DNA of 44,548 nt from Silvanigrellales bacterium. Its GTDB lineage: Bacteria; Bdellovibrionota_B; Oligoflexia; Silvanigrellales; Silvanigrellaceae. The notes beneath the pieces were generated by a model that was not told the DNA's origin, did no database searches, and saw only the letters and a list, made by a program, of their open reading frames with translations. Shown piece after piece: positions 44,475 to 44,548 of this stretch (position 1 is the stretch's first letter; each line of letters opens with the position of its first letter). The DNA lies in contig JADCJN010000176.1 of the NCBI GenBank assembly GCA_020247005.1, positions 1 to 44,548 of the forward strand. Direction: 5' to 3'. Both the position numbers and the translations under genes were made by a program.

Positions 44475-44494
44475 GCGATTTTTTCACAAATCGC
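44475..44494. promoter_or_regulatory. Inverted repeat upstream of dps
   Basis: GCGATTT and AAATCGC form a perfect 7-base-arm inverted repeat with a 6-base spacer, about 80 bases before the dps start. Dps genes are commonly regulated by peroxide or iron sensors, so an operator is plausible; the repeat does not match a consensus I can name. Confidence 0.35.
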
Positions 44495-44548
44495 CAAATC
44501 CGTGCCAGACGATGAACGGAGAGCCAGGGCAAAAGAAAAGCCCCTCTG

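Overview
The window looks like a chromosomal segment of a Gram-negative (diderm) bacterium from the former Deltaproteobacteria, most likely Bdellovibrionota/Oligoflexia-like or Myxococcota-like. The clues are the many secreted lipoproteins, outer-membrane barrels, a TPR-rich cluster resembling the Glt gliding-motility genes, an MCE/Mla phospholipid-transport operon, a TatA, and the futalosine-pathway menaquinone genes mqnE and mqnC. The lineage is inference; there is no rRNA to settle it. Coding density is high. Several gene pairs overlap by 4 bases, and several convergent pairs end almost on top of each other. I saw no tRNA, rRNA, CRISPR array, transposase or prophage gene.

Layout. 1-1.8 kb: a lipoprotein facing an orphan PhnD-type binding protein. 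1.9-4.5 kb: a protein with three zinc-finger-like Cys clusters, divergent from an overlapping ferredoxin-dapF pair that ends in a strong terminator. 4.6-11.8 kb: a large M6-type metalloprotease lipoprotein convergent with a two-gene unit, a baeRF-like release-factor relative followed by a P2A Ca2+ ATPase. 12.2-15.1 kb: a LysR regulator divergent from an Old Yellow Enzyme gene coupled to a nucleotidyltransferase. 15.1-18.7 kb: a surface lipoprotein with Ig-like domains, a DUF2141 protein and a DksA/TraR-like protein with a degenerate zinc site. 18.8-26.5 kb: an outer-membrane barrel, three TPR envelope proteins and a small secreted protein on one strand, probably a gliding-type envelope machine. 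26.7-31.2 kb: a CNNM/CorC-type membrane protein, a disrupted RCC1-repeat lipoprotein and a trypsin-like lipoprotein.

31.2-37.1 kb holds the most coherent unit: tatA, two Get3/ArsA-like ATPases, mlaE, mlaF and an MlaD fused to a probable outer-membrane barrel, all on the minus strand. Together they suggest an envelope-biogenesis operon joining membrane-protein handling and phospholipid transport. 37.3-43.9 kb reads rightward: mqnE, mqnC and a PLP aminotransferase overlap by 4 bases each, followed by an S41 protease lipoprotein and a nitrilase-like lipoprotein. A Dps gene closes the window on the minus strand.

Best candidates for something new: the tatA-Get3 pair-mla operon with its barrel-fused MlaD; the prokaryotic protein with three fingers of classical C2H2 spacing; the baeRF/Ca2+ ATPase pair; the aminotransferase locked into the menaquinone operon next to an MqnC with an extra N-terminal domain; and the RCC1 gene with one homopolymer slip and one 14-base insertion. 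All functional calls come from reading motifs by eye; no database search was run.
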